DNA of 64,000 bases. Origin: G965276765 sp965276765 (GTDB lineage Bacteria > Actinomycetota > Acidimicrobiia > Acidimicrobiales > Palsa-688). Of this stretch, positions 43,276-52,600 are shown in pieces. The translations under genes and the position numbers were made by a program. The stretch is taken from positions 3,162,001-3,226,000 of the forward strand of contig OZ255627.1 in assembly GCA_965276765.1 (NCBI GenBank), read 5' to 3'. Positions within the stretch are counted from its first letter, which is position 1; the number at the start of each line of letters is the position of its first letter. Below the pieces are notes generated by a model. That model was not told the origin of the DNA. It saw only the letters and a list, made by a program, of their open reading frames with translations, and ran no database searches.

Positions 43276-43736
43276 GTCGACGTCCCCGTCAGCCCCGTCC
43301 TGAAGGGATCGACAAGCTCGGAGTGCGTGGCAGTCACCCGTTGGCCCGTGCCCACCTGGCCGATCCACGGCAGCTCGAGGAGGGGCGAAGGGTAGGTCAC
43401 CTCGATCGAGACCCGGCTGCAGCGGGCGAAGTGCCCCGCCATCAGCCGCACGGTGGCCCGCGTCGGCACCCGGCCGTAGCCTTGCAGGGCATAGTCGGCG
43501 GCCTGTTGCGCCTCGGGACCGGCCGTCGCGGCCGCCGGCGCCTCCACGTACGTCCTTGCCCCCTGGCGGGCGGCGGCGTCGACGGCAAACTTGGTGTCGA
43601 CGACGGCCCAGGCGGCGGCGACGAGAAGCGTGCCCATCACGAAGAGCAGCAGCCCGAAAACGAAACCCCACAGGCCTCCGACGAAGCCGGCCTCGTCGTC
43701 GTCGGCGAGGAGGTCGATGGCGGCGGCCGGCGTCAT
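43266..43736 (-). CDS. TadE-like minor pilin
   Basis: 156 residues. One N-terminal helix (VGGLWGFVFGLLLFVMGTLLVAAAWAVVD) followed by KFAVDAAARQGARTYVEA, the characteristic TadE amphipathic segment, and an extracytoplasmic beta-rich domain with two cysteines. ATG 43736 overlaps the stop of the preceding TadE-like gene. Confidence 0.85.
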   Translation of the reverse strand: MTPAAAIDLLADDDEAGFVGGLWGFVFGLLLFVMGTLLVAAAWAVVDTKFAVDAAARQGARTYVEAPAAATAGPEAQQAADYALQGYGRVPTRATVRLMAGHFARCSRVSIEVTYPSPLLELPWIGQVGTGQRVTATHSELVDPFRTGLTGTSTCA

Positions 43737-44152
43737 CGGAAGCGCTCGGTGCGGACGGTCACGGTTCTCGTGATGTACCTGTAGGAGGCGGGAAGCGGGA
43801 CCAACGCTGGACTGACGGCCGTGACCCGGACCGTGACCTGCTGGCCGCCGACCTCGAGCCAGTCGAAGTGGGTGTGTGCCGAGCCAAACGGGCCTAGCCG
43901 CGACACGGCCTCGGCTTGGGCGGAGGGCACGTCGCCCGGCCGGCCGCCGTCGGACGCGACCGCTTCGGCGGCGTCATTGGCGGCGGCCGTGACCGCCGAC
44001 GTGGCGTAGAGATGGGCGAGCGTCTGCACGGCGAGCAGCAACAGGATCATGAAGATCACGAAACCGACGAGCGTCCCGATGAGCGCCGTACCGCGCTCGT
44101 TGTCGACGCCTCGCTCCGATCGCATCGCCCGGAACCCTGCGGGGCCGAGCAT
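43733..44152 (-). CDS. TadE-like minor pilin
   Basis: 139 residues. ERGTALIGTLVGFVIFMILLLLAVQTLAHLYATSAV is the single helix after a basic N-terminus; TAAANDAAEAVAS matches the conserved TadE stretch. Overlaps the next gene as ATGA and follows the pilin-like gene by 11 bases, so it is part of the same transcript. Confidence 0.83.
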   Translation of the reverse strand: MLGPAGFRAMRSERGVDNERGTALIGTLVGFVIFMILLLLAVQTLAHLYATSAVTAAANDAAEAVASDGGRPGDVPSAQAEAVSRLGPFGSAHTHFDWLEVGGQQVTVRVTAVSPALVPLPASYRYITRTVTVRTERFR

Positions 44153-44163
44153 CGACCGCCTCG

Positions 44164-44409
44164 TCAGCAGTTACTGCTCGAGGACTGCCCGATGCAGTTC
44201 ACCTGATTGTTGACGTTCTTGGCCGTGTGCTGGAACGTTGCATTGAACGCCACCCACATGCCGACCCCGAGGAAGGCCATGATCAGCACGGCGATTGCTG
44301 CGGATATCACACCCTCACCCCGCTCGTCTCGGTGCCGCATATGGCGACGTCGGCTCGGATTGGGAGGACAATATGAAGGCCGGTGATAGTAGGTCTTGAC
44401 GACGGTCAC
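44164..44409 (-). CDS. Pilin-like small membrane protein
   Basis: 81 residues from GTG 44409, eight bases after GAAAGGAGA. A positively charged N-terminus (RRRHMRHRDERGEG) is followed by one helix (VISAAIAVLIMAFLGVGMWVAF) and a short polar tail ending in two cysteines. The Gly before the helix could be a prepilin peptidase site. Size, charge and place between TadC and TadE suggest the major or an accessory pilin, but the classic Flp glutamate-tyrosine pair is absent, so this is tentative. Confidence 0.7.
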   Translation of the reverse strand: MTVVKTYYHRPSYCPPNPSRRRHMRHRDERGEGVISAAIAVLIMAFLGVGMWVAFNATFQHTAKNVNNQVNCIGQSSSSNC

Positions 44410-44477
44410 GGGAGTCTCCTTTCGGGGTACTGCTGTGGACATCGCCTCGGATGAAACCCCGGGGCTGGTGGGGAAGT

Positions 44478-45383
44478 TCAGGCGCCAGAAAACAGGCGGA
44501 GCGCGGCGAGGAAGGGGACGGCAAGCAGGATCACGCCAGGCACGAGCGTCGCTACGGTGACGGGAACCCACACTTGCTGGGAGCGTCGTTCGATGAGCTC
44601 GGTCGTCTGACGGTGGAGGTCGCGGCGACACTGGCGCGCCTCGGCGCTGACGAGCCGGCCGAGGTCGCTCGACTCGGCATTGAGGGCGAGAACACCGACC
44701 AGCCGGTCGACGGCATCGACCTGCGCCACATCGCTCCACTCCCGCAACGACCGCGTCTCACCGACACCCTGGCGGATGCGGTTGGCGACCAAGGTGAGAT
44801 CGGTCGCGCAGCAACCGCCGCCTCTTGCGCTCAGCCGGTTGATCGCCGCTCCGAGCGAGAGACCGGCGTTGAGGAGCATCGCCAGCTGTTCGCTGACTAC
44901 GGGAAGCTCCCTGCGAAGTGCGTTCTGCCATTGGGCGGATGCGGCCGAAAGCCGCTGTTCGATAATGAGAAAGGCGAGCAACGGAGCGCCGATCAGAATG
45001 AGCAGACCGAGGGGCAACGACACCCCAACGGCGCTGACCACGAGGCCGACACCGAAACCAGCGGCGGCCCACAACGCCTGACGCGTCCTGAACGCAGTCA
45101 CGTCGAGCGGCGAATGGACCCGCCGTAGCCTGACGTCGAGGGACTCGGTGATCCCGAAGAGTCTGGCTACACGGTCACCGAAGCGCCTCGCCATCGGGCC
45201 CATCACGTCACCGAGCGACTCCACGGAGAACACCCCCGATGTGGAAGGCGTGGCGGAACGCGCCGGGCTGTAGGCGGCGAGGCGCTCGGTGAGCGAGGGG
45301 CGCGAGAACCTTCGCCACTCGGCGAGCAGCAGGGTCGCACCGAACCAGACGAGCAGGCCGACGCCGATCGCCAAGCGGATCAT
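44478..45383 (-). CDS. tadC: Type II secretion F-domain protein TadC
   Basis: 301 residues, inner-membrane platform protein of the Tad system. It has an N-terminal helix, a pair in the middle (ALWAAAGFGVGLVVSAVGVSLPLGLLILIGAPLLAFLII), the T2SF domain with LRRELPVVSEQLAMLLNAGLSLGAAI, and a C-terminal pair. ATG overlaps the TadB stop (ATGA). Confidence 0.9.
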   Translation of the reverse strand: MIRLAIGVGLLVWFGATLLLAEWRRFSRPSLTERLAAYSPARSATPSTSGVFSVESLGDVMGPMARRFGDRVARLFGITESLDVRLRRVHSPLDVTAFRTRQALWAAAGFGVGLVVSAVGVSLPLGLLILIGAPLLAFLIIEQRLSAASAQWQNALRRELPVVSEQLAMLLNAGLSLGAAINRLSARGGGCCATDLTLVANRIRQGVGETRSLREWSDVAQVDAVDRLVGVLALNAESSDLGRLVSAEARQCRRDLHRQTTELIERRSQQVWVPVTVATLVPGVILLAVPFLAALRLFSGA

Positions 45384-46354
45384 CGTGGCACCGCCCGGCT
45401 GGCGGGGGCGCGGCCGCGCTCGTCGGCGAAGAAGGCACGGTCGCGAGCAGCGCTGCTCGGCTCGTCGGCGAAGACCCTCGGTTCGACCGGCACCCGCATG
45501 AGCCGGCCCGACCAGAACCAGCAGATCGCTACGGCTAGCAATCCAGCGACCACGGCGGCCTGGCCTGATGCCGTTTCATACGCGGCTCTTCCCGTTCCGA
45601 TGGACAGCCCGGCGAGCGCCATGCCGGCGGGGACGATGAGCACGAAGGATCGGGCGAAGCGCACACCAGACTGCTTGGATGCCGCGTCCTTGCGGCCCTG
45701 GAGATCGAGGACGCGATCTTCGATCAGCTCGGCCAGGCGGCGATCCAGTCCTCCGCCTCCCACGTCGTGGGCCACGACCAGGGTCTCGCATACGGTGTCG
45801 GCGGTCGGGTCCGCCAACCGCTGCTTGAGGAGGCGGACCGTGCGGTCGAAGTCGGTCGTCAACAACCATTCGCGCTCGGCGGCAGCGAAGGCTGGCCGCA
45901 ACGGCTCGGGGGCCCGCCGGCCGACGTCGAAGAGCGCCTGGGGGATCGACCGTCCCACCGACCCTGTGAGCAGTCGCAGCTCTTCCAACAGCCGCGGCCA
46001 GGCTTCGGCCGCGGCCTCCCTCCGCCGTTGCCGCCGGCCGCGAAACGACGCAACCGGCAGTGTGGCCGCGAACGCTGCGCCAACGGCGGCGGCGGCGATG
46101 CCGTCGAAGAGGAGGTAGCACACGGCGCCACCGATGACGGCCAACACGGCCATGGAGCCGGCCAGCTCACCCGCCGTCACGTCGTGGAATCCGGCGTGGT
46201 CGAGGCGTTCTCTGACCGTGCGCCGACGGCGGGCTCGGCCGTTCGCCGCGCTCGTCGTACCGAACCCGAGTCCGTTCCATCCGCAGGCGAAGGAGGTATA
46301 GAGGAGGAACACGCCGTAGCCGGCGAGAACGGCGGCAAGCGCCCCGACGATCAT
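45380..46354 (-). CDS. tadB: Type II secretion F-domain protein TadB
   Basis: 324 residues. Starts at ATG 46354, overlapping the CpaF stop as ATGA; the longer frame upstream is the CpaF repeat tail in another phase. It has TMIVGALAAVLAGYGVFLLY, a second hydrophobic pair, a T2SF domain with WPRLLEELRLLTGSVGRSIPQAL, DVGGGGLDRRLAELIEDRV, and a C-terminal helix pair. Partner of TadC in the pilus platform. Confidence 0.9.
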   Translation of the reverse strand: MIVGALAAVLAGYGVFLLYTSFACGWNGLGFGTTSAANGRARRRRTVRERLDHAGFHDVTAGELAGSMAVLAVIGGAVCYLLFDGIAAAAVGAAFAATLPVASFRGRRQRRREAAAEAWPRLLEELRLLTGSVGRSIPQALFDVGRRAPEPLRPAFAAAEREWLLTTDFDRTVRLLKQRLADPTADTVCETLVVAHDVGGGGLDRRLAELIEDRVLDLQGRKDAASKQSGVRFARSFVLIVPAGMALAGLSIGTGRAAYETASGQAAVVAGLLAVAICWFWSGRLMRVPVEPRVFADEPSSAARDRAFFADERGRAPASRAVPR

Positions 46355-47850
46355 CGTGTTGATCCGTTGCGGTCGCGAGAGGTCGGGCCGGGCGTCCGCC
46401 ACGACGGCTCGGTGGGAACGGCCGGGGGCGTGGTGCCGTTGATCGGGGGCGTGGTGCCGTTGGCCGGGGGCGTGGTGCCGTTGGCCGGGGGCGTGGTGCC
46501 GTTGGCCGGGGACGTGGCGCCGTTGGTCGGGCTTCTGTTGGTTGGGGGCGTGGGCCCGCCGACGAGCCGGCGGACGTCGTAGCCGGCCCGCTCGAGCGCC
46601 CGCCCCGCCCTCACAGGAAGATTCTCCGTCCATGCCAGCGGCGCATCTTGGCGCTGCCGCTCGAACACAGACGTCGAAGTGAACGCCACCGTGTCCGGTC
46701 CGACATGCAGATCCTCGACGGCGAGCACCTCGGTGACGAGGGGCTCCCCACCCTGCCGTGCGCAGTGCACGACCACGTCGACGGCCTCGCTCACCAGGGC
46801 CGATAGTGCGGAGAGGCTGAGCTCCGAGCTCGTCTCGGCCAGCTGGCAGATGAACCTGAGTCGCGACAGCGCCTGGCGCGCCGAGCCGGCGTGGATCGTC
46901 GTGAAGCCCTGTACTCCCGACGAGAGGGTCAAGAGCAACGGTAGGGACTCTCGGTCTCTCACCTCGCCGACGATGGCGACATCGGGCGCCATGCGGAGGA
47001 AGCCTGCGACCAGCCGGCGAAGGTCGACCTCCTTGCGATCGGCGCGAGGTGGGCGGGTCTGCATGTGGGCCACGTTCGGCAGGGCGATGTCGGTCTCGAA
47101 GACCTCCTCGGCCACCACGACACGCAGCTTGGGATCGAGCTCAGCGGCCAGACAGGAGAGCAAGGTGGTCTTGCCCGAGCCCGGCGGTCCGGCCACCAGT
47201 ACGGAGAGTCCGGCCCGGACGCATGCCCTGAGGAACGCGGCGACGGAGACATCCAGCATGCCCAGCGCGGTGAGCTGCCTCAGCTCCCGGTACTTGACCC
47301 CGGTGAACTTGCGGATGTTGACGAGCACGTGCCCGTCTCGCCCGATGTCACCGTGCACGATGTGCAGGCGGGCGCCGGTGTCGAGCTGGGCGTCCTGGAG
47401 CCCCTCGGCCTGGTCGAGCTTGCGGTGGGACCGACCGGCGTCGTCGAGGACCTTGGTCAGCACCCGGACCACGTGTTCGTCGTCGTGGAAGACCTCGTCG
47501 TGGTACCCACTCGGTCCCTGATGCCGGCGGACGAAGATTGCGTCGGGTCCGTTGACCATTATTTCCCACACGTCGGGGTCGTCCAGTAGGGGCTGAAGAG
47601 GCCCGTAGCCGGTCAAGTTGCGCAGGGCGCGCTCGGCGGCGACCTCGGGTTCGGCGATGTCGAAGGGGCGTTGGCCCCGCTGGTACTCCCGGTGCCAGCG
47701 GCCGATCTCCTCGTCGACGAGAGCCCGCAGGCGGCCGGTGGCGTCGGCCGAACCGGGGTCGAGAACCAGATCCTTGGCCCGTTCCTGCACGGCCAATTCG
47801 ATCTGCACGAGGGGCGACATCCACGCATGATCCGCCGTTGCCGTGCCCAT
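46351..47850 (-). CDS. cpaF: Tad pilus assembly/secretion ATPase CpaF (TadA)
   Basis: 499 residues, hexameric motor for pilus assembly. VWEIMVNGPDAIFVRR, Walker A AGPPGSGKTTLLSCLAAEL, the Asp box VVVAEEVFETDI, Walker B APDVAIVGEVRDRESLPLL and the His box GFTTIHAGSARQALSRL are all present. The last 80 residues are an unusual Asn-Gly-Thr-Thr-Pro-Pro tail encoded by a minisatellite and not found in typical CpaF. First gene of the Tad operon; no CpaE/TadZ, prepilin peptidase or RcpA is adjacent, so these must lie elsewhere. Start ATG 47850 after GAAGGGG. Confidence 0.95.
   Translation of the reverse strand: MGTATADHAWMSPLVQIELAVQERAKDLVLDPGSADATGRLRALVDEEIGRWHREYQRGQRPFDIAEPEVAAERALRNLTGYGPLQPLLDDPDVWEIMVNGPDAIFVRRHQGPSGYHDEVFHDDEHVVRVLTKVLDDAGRSHRKLDQAEGLQDAQLDTGARLHIVHGDIGRDGHVLVNIRKFTGVKYRELRQLTALGMLDVSVAAFLRACVRAGLSVLVAGPPGSGKTTLLSCLAAELDPKLRVVVAEEVFETDIALPNVAHMQTRPPRADRKEVDLRRLVAGFLRMAPDVAIVGEVRDRESLPLLLTLSSGVQGFTTIHAGSARQALSRLRFICQLAETSSELSLSALSALVSEAVDVVVHCARQGGEPLVTEVLAVEDLHVGPDTVAFTSTSVFERQRQDAPLAWTENLPVRAGRALERAGYDVRRLVGGPTPPTNRSPTNGATSPANGTTPPANGTTPPANGTTPPINGTTPPAVPTEPSWRTPGPTSRDRNGSTR
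46424..46528 (-). repeat. 21-bp minisatellite encoding the CpaF tail
   Basis: Five copies of a 21-base unit (GGGGGCGTGGTGCCGTTGGCC on the plus strand) with few mismatches. In frame it gives Asn-Gly-Thr-Thr-Pro-Pro-Ala heptads at the CpaF C-terminus, just before the coupled TadB start. Confidence 0.92.
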
Positions 47851-48021
47851 CACGCCACCCCTTCGCCCATCCCGCGCCACTGCATCCGGCCGCATGCCCC
47901 GACTCCACATCCAGCAACATGGAAACTACCGAAAAGGACCTAGGTTGGCAACGGGAACATGTGTTCTTTGGCCGTCGGAGCCGATGATCCTGGTCGGCCG
48001 GCGTGGACGGGGCGGCTGCCA

Positions 48022-48074
48022 GTTTTCTCGGCGATGTTGACGTCGGAATCCGACGTCAACATCGCCGAAAAAAC
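48022..48074. repeat. 53-bp near-perfect palindrome
   Basis: Arms of 26 bases (48022-48047 and 48049-48074) with one mismatch around a single central base. Ends are GTTTTC and AAAAAAC, like the elements at 42630 and 57891, but the core (GGCGATGTTGACGTCGG) differs. The oligo-T/oligo-A ends belong to the stem, with T-rich 5' and A-rich 3' sides on either strand; this is the opposite of an intrinsic terminator. Confidence 0.9.
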
Positions 48075-48151
48075 GGTCCGGTGGTTCCGGGGGCAGCCAG
48101 GTCCGTCCGGCCGGTCCGCCCCCGGCGGCCTGGCCCGCCCGGACCCACAGG

Positions 48152-48157
48152 TAACAT
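48152..48157 (+). promoter_or_regulatory. -10 hexamer TAACAT for the GT87 gene, leaderless
   Basis: TAACAT ends 9 bases before ATG 48167 without any ribosome-binding site. Confidence 0.5.
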
Positions 48158-48166
48158 GTGCCCGCC

Positions 48167-49666
48167 ATGACAAGACCTCCCCCACGGCAGGAGGCGACGG
48201 GCTCGGCGCCAGTGGAGCCGGCGCCTCCGACGGTGGGGCTGGGGCCGGCGCCTCCGACGGTAGGGCTGGAGCCGGCGCCTCCGGCGGTCGAGCTGGAGCC
48301 GGCGCCCTTGGGAGCCACGCCGGCGCCGTTTCGGGGCTGGACCGCCCGGAGCGTCGGGGCCATGGTCGTGGTGCTCGCCATCCTGCTCGGGTGCTTCGGG
48401 TGGCTGCTCGGCGCCTTCGACTTCCACGCCTTTCTCGCCGCCGCCCACGCGGTACGGACCGGCGCCAGCCCGTACGGATCGATCCACTCGGTCGTCTTCG
48501 AGACGGGCCACGCCTTCGTCTACCCGTACGCAGTGGCGTGGGCGTTCGTCCCGCTGACGTTCGTGCCAACGGCCGTGGCTGTGGGCCTCAATCTGGTGAC
48601 GTCGGTCGCAGCGATCGTGGCCGGCTGCCATCTGCTGGGTCGCCGGGGCTTCGCCGCCGCCGCCCTCGTGCTTGTGTCATCGACGACGATCATCGGGCTG
48701 CAGATGGGCACGCTCAACGCCTTCCTTTTCTTCGGGCTTGCGTTGGCGTGGTCGCAGCGTCGCCGTGTGGCCGTCGTCGGCACCGCCGTCGGCCTGGTGG
48801 CCGTCAGCAAGCTCTTTCTCGTCCCGATGATCGTGTGGCTCGTCGCGGCGCGCCGCTACCGGGCCGCGGCCGTGGCCGTCACGGTGTTTCTCGCCGCGCT
48901 CTTCGGTGGCCTGGTGCTCGGTCCTGTCGGGGTCCACGGCTACCTGCGACTCCTGACCTCTCTCGCCGGCAACGAGTCCCTGCGGAGCTGGTCGCTGAGC
49001 TCATTTGTCCAGAGCCTCGGGGCCGGTGTCAACGTCACCCACGTGCTCGTCGTGGTGGCCGTAGCGGCCGTCCTCGCCACCGGCTACGCCGGCCTCCGAC
49101 GCAGCGGCGACGAGCGGATCATGTTCGCCGCCACGGTGGTCGCCTGCCTGCTCGCCAGCCCGATCGTGTGGAGCTCCTATCTCGTCCTCGCCGCCGTACC
49201 TCTCTTGGTGGTCGCCGCCAACAACCGGTCGCTTGCCGTGGCCGCTTTGGTCAGTTGGGCGCTCGTGACGCCCGATCTGGCCAACCCGTGGCGGATCGGG
49301 GTCGGCGTTGCCCTCGTGGCGGTCGTCGCCACCGTCGCGGTGCGCAGCGACCTCGCTCGGCTGTGGGCCGGAAAGGCCGGTGCCCCCCTCCGATTGGTGA
49401 CGTCGGGGCGAGACCACGAGCCCATCGCGAGACAGAAGCCGTCGCCGATGCTTCCTCGAGGCGACGACGCCGATGGCCTGCGGCTGCGGACGGCAGTTCT
49501 CCGCACTCCCTACCTGGCCGCCGTCTCGCTCCTCGCGCTCGGCGCCGTGTTTGCCTTCGTGCCCTCCGCCGGGCGCAACGCGCTGCCCGCTCTCGTCTGC
49601 GTCGGGGCGGCGGGCGCAGAGGCCTTCCGGGCGGTCAGGGCGACCGCCTACCGCGGCTCGTCGTAG
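48167..49666 (+). CDS. GT87-family membrane glycosyltransferase
   Basis: 499 residues, about ten membrane helices. After a Pro-rich cytoplasmic N-terminus made of 9-residue repeats, the first helix is followed by DFHAFLAAAHAVRTGASPYG, the DxD-like acidic loop and GxSPY segment typical of polyprenyl-phosphate-mannose-dependent GT87 (DUF2029) enzymes. These add alpha-mannose to lipoglycans in actinobacteria. ATG 48167 chosen because of the leaderless promoter. It is followed 5 bases later by an alpha-mannosidase, which fits mannan metabolism. Confidence 0.82.
   Translation: MTRPPPRQEATGSAPVEPAPPTVGLGPAPPTVGLEPAPPAVELEPAPLGATPAPFRGWTARSVGAMVVVLAILLGCFGWLLGAFDFHAFLAAAHAVRTGASPYGSIHSVVFETGHAFVYPYAVAWAFVPLTFVPTAVAVGLNLVTSVAAIVAGCHLLGRRGFAAAALVLVSSTTIIGLQMGTLNAFLFFGLALAWSQRRRVAVVGTAVGLVAVSKLFLVPMIVWLVAARRYRAAAVAVTVFLAALFGGLVLGPVGVHGYLRLLTSLAGNESLRSWSLSSFVQSLGAGVNVTHVLVVVAVAAVLATGYAGLRRSGDERIMFAATVVACLLASPIVWSSYLVLAAVPLLVVAANNRSLAVAALVSWALVTPDLANPWRIGVGVALVAVVATVAVRSDLARLWAGKAGAPLRLVTSGRDHEPIARQKPSPMLPRGDDADGLRLRTAVLRTPYLAAVSLLALGAVFAFVPSAGRNALPALVCVGAAGAEAFRAVRATAYRGSS
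48215..48295 (+). repeat. 27-bp tandem repeat in GT87 N-terminus
   Basis: Three copies of a 27-base unit (core GAGCCGGCGCCTCCGACGGT) plus a partial fourth, in frame, encoding Glu-Pro-Ala-Pro-Pro-Thr-Val-Gly-Leu-like nonapeptides in the cytoplasmic tail. Confidence 0.88.
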
Positions 49667-49671
49667 ACGGC

Positions 49672-52600
49672 ATGCACGACGACCGCGCCATCGTCGAAGA
49701 ACGGGTCGCAAGGGCCCTCAGGGACCGGATCATCCCGGCCCTGTACCGCGAGCGCGAGCCGCTGCGCGTCGAGGTGTGGCCCGTGCCGGGCGAGCCGGTC
49801 CCGGTCGGCGAAGCGGTGAAGGCGAGCTACGAGCCGGCGGAGATCGGAGACGCCTGGGGTCCGCCGTGGTCCACGACCTGGTTCCGGCTGACCGGCCGGA
49901 TACCGGACCGCTGGCGCATCGAAGGTTCCGGCGACTCGGCCCCGCCCCCACCGGTCGGTCGCCAGCACGATCGCCCGCCCCCGCCATTACCCGGCCACGA
50001 CCGCATCGAGGCCGTGGTGGATCTGGGTTTTCACAACGAACGCCCGGGCTTCCAGGCCGAAGGTCTCGCCTACACGCTCGCCGGCGAGCCCATCAAAGGC
50101 ATCGCCCCGCGCGCGACCCACGTCCCGCTTGCCGGCGACACCGACCGCCGGGTCGGGCTACTCGTGGAGGCGGCGGCCAACCCTGATGTCGCCGGCCAGG
50201 GCTACCGGCCGACGCCGATGGGCGACAAGGCCACGGCGGGGGACAGACCCCTCTATCGCTTCGAGCGCGCCGACGTCGCAATCCTCGACGGCGACCTATG
50301 GGAGCTGGCGCAGGATGTGATCGCCGCCGACGGGCTGATGCGCCAGCTCGACGGCCGCGACCCGCGCCGGCATCGGCTGCTGCGAGCTCTCGAACGCATG
50401 GCCGACGCGCTCGACCCCGACTACGTATCGCTCTCGGCCGTCGCAGCACGGGCCGAGCTGACCGAGGTCCTCGTCGCGCCGGCGGCGGCGAGTGCCCATC
50501 GGGTCTTCGCCGTCGGCCACGCCCACATCGACTCGGCCTGGCTGTGGCCGGTGCGCGAGACGATCCGCAAGACGGCCCGCACCTTCAGCAACGCCATGAC
50601 CCTGATGGACGACACCGACAACGACGACTTCGTCTTTGCGTGCTCCCAGGCCCAGCAGCTGGCCTGGGTCAAGGAGCACCACCCGGCCGTCTTTCGCCGC
50701 ATCCGGGAGAGGGTGGCCTCCGGTCAGTTCGCTCCCGTCGGTGGCATGTGGGTCGAGTCCGACACCAACATGCCGGGTGGCGAGGCGATGGCCAGGCAGT
50801 TCCTGTTGGGCAAACGATTTCTTTCTGATGAGTTCGGTGTCGAGCCCGAGGAGGTGTGGCTGCCCGACTCGTTCGGCTACAGCGCGGCCATGCCCCAGAT
50901 CGCCAGGCTGGCAGGGTGCCGGTGGTTCCTGACCCAGAAGATGTCGTGGAGCCAGACCAACCGGATGCCGCATCACACGTTCTGGTGGGAGGGCATCGAC
51001 GGCAGCCGGATCTTCACCCACTTCCCTCCCGTCGACACCTACAACTCAGACCTCTCCGCCGCCGACCTGGCCCACGCCTCGGCCACGTTCGCCGAGGCCG
51101 GCGTGGCCACGATGTCGCTCGTGCCCTTTGGCTGGGGCAACGGTGGCGGGGGACCAACACGCGAGATGATCGCCGCAGCCCGCCGAGCCGCCGACCTCGA
51201 GGGTTCACCCCGCGTGACCCTCGCCTCGTCGCGCCAGTTCTTCGAGGCGGCGCAAGCCGAGTACCCCGACCCGCCGGTCTGGCGAGGTGAGATGTACCTC
51301 GAGTTGCACCGCGGCACCTTCACGTCCCAGGCCAACACCAAGCAGGGAAACCGGAGGAGCGAGCACCTGCTCCGCGAGGCCGAGCTGTGGTCGGCGCAAG
51401 CGACCGTCGCCGGCCTCGTCGACTACCCCTACGACGAGCTCGACGCCATCTGGAAGAAGGTGTTGCTCAACCAGTTCCACGACATCCTCCCCGGCAGCTC
51501 GATCGCGTGGGTCCACCGTGAGGCGGAGGCAGTCTACGCCGAGGTGGCCGAGAGGCTCGAAGCGATCATCTCCCAATCGCAGCACGCGCTGGCAGGAAAC
51601 GGCGATACGGTCCTCACCTTCAACGCCGGGCCCTACCGGCGCGCCGGCGTGCCCGCCATGGCCGCAGCGCCACAGCCATCGGCCGACGCCGACGGACTCG
51701 TACAGGTCGCCCGTCAAGGTACCGAGTACGTCTTGGACAATGGATTGCTCAGAGTGGTTGTCGATCGCCGCGGTCTCATCACTTCCGTTCTCGATCGCCA
51801 TGCCGACCGCGAGCTGATCGCTCCCGGGGAGGCCGGCAACCTCCTTCAGCTGCACCGCGATGTACCCAACCGCTGGGACGCGTGGGATGTCGACGAGCAT
51901 TACCGGCGTGTCGTCACCGATCTAACCGACGTCGATGAGGTGGGCGCATTGGCCAACGGCGTCAGCGTCACCCGGAGCTTTGGTGCGTCGAGCCTTCGCC
52001 AGGAGATCACGCTCAGGTCCGGCGAACATGCCGACCGGCGCATCGTCGACATCGTGACCGACATCGACTGGCACGAGCGGGAGAAGATCCTCAAGGCGGC
52101 GTTCGCCCTCGACGTCCACGCCGAGCAATTTGCCTCGGAGATCCAGTTCGGGCACCTCTACCGGCCGACGCACACCAACACCTCGTGGGATGCCGCCCGC
52201 TTCGAGGTGTGCGCCCACCGCTGGATCCACGTGGGCGAACCTGGGTACGGGGTGGCCGTAGCCAACGACTCGACCTACGGCCACGATGTGATCCGCACGA
52301 CCAGGCCGACCGGGGGCACGACGACCGTCGTGCGCCTCTCCCTGCTCCGGGCACCCCGCTATCCCGATCCCGAGGCCGATCAGGGTGCGCACCGGTTGCG
52401 TTACAGCCTCGTGCCCGGCGACGTGGGCACGGCGGTCGCGGCTGGTTACGACCTCAACGTGGCGACCCGGCGGGTTGCCGGCGGGAGGCCGGTCGAGCCG
52501 ATGGTCGTCGTGGACGACCCCGCCGTGGTTGTCGAGGCCGTCAAGCTGGCCGAGGATCGCTCCGGTGACATCATCGTGCGGCTCTACGAGGCCCACGGCG

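Larger units (their letters stand above)
47851..48166. other. 316-base intergenic region between cpaF and GT87 gene
   Basis: Divergent promoters for the Tad operon and the glycosyltransferase gene. It holds a 53-base palindrome (48022-48074) and a TAACAT -10 (48152-48157) for the rightward gene. Short frames crossing it have no ribosome-binding site or family resemblance, and I see no gene in it. Confidence 0.7.

Noticed and set aside
46424..46528. CRISPR-like array
   Set aside because: Units are directly adjacent with no spacers, in frame with cpaF; the same goes for the arrays at 24943, 35467 and 48215.
47959..49671. Open frame extending the alpha-mannosidase 571 codons upstream
   Set aside because: It lies out of phase over the GT87 gene and the palindrome; family similarity starts only after ATG 49672, next to the GT87 stop.
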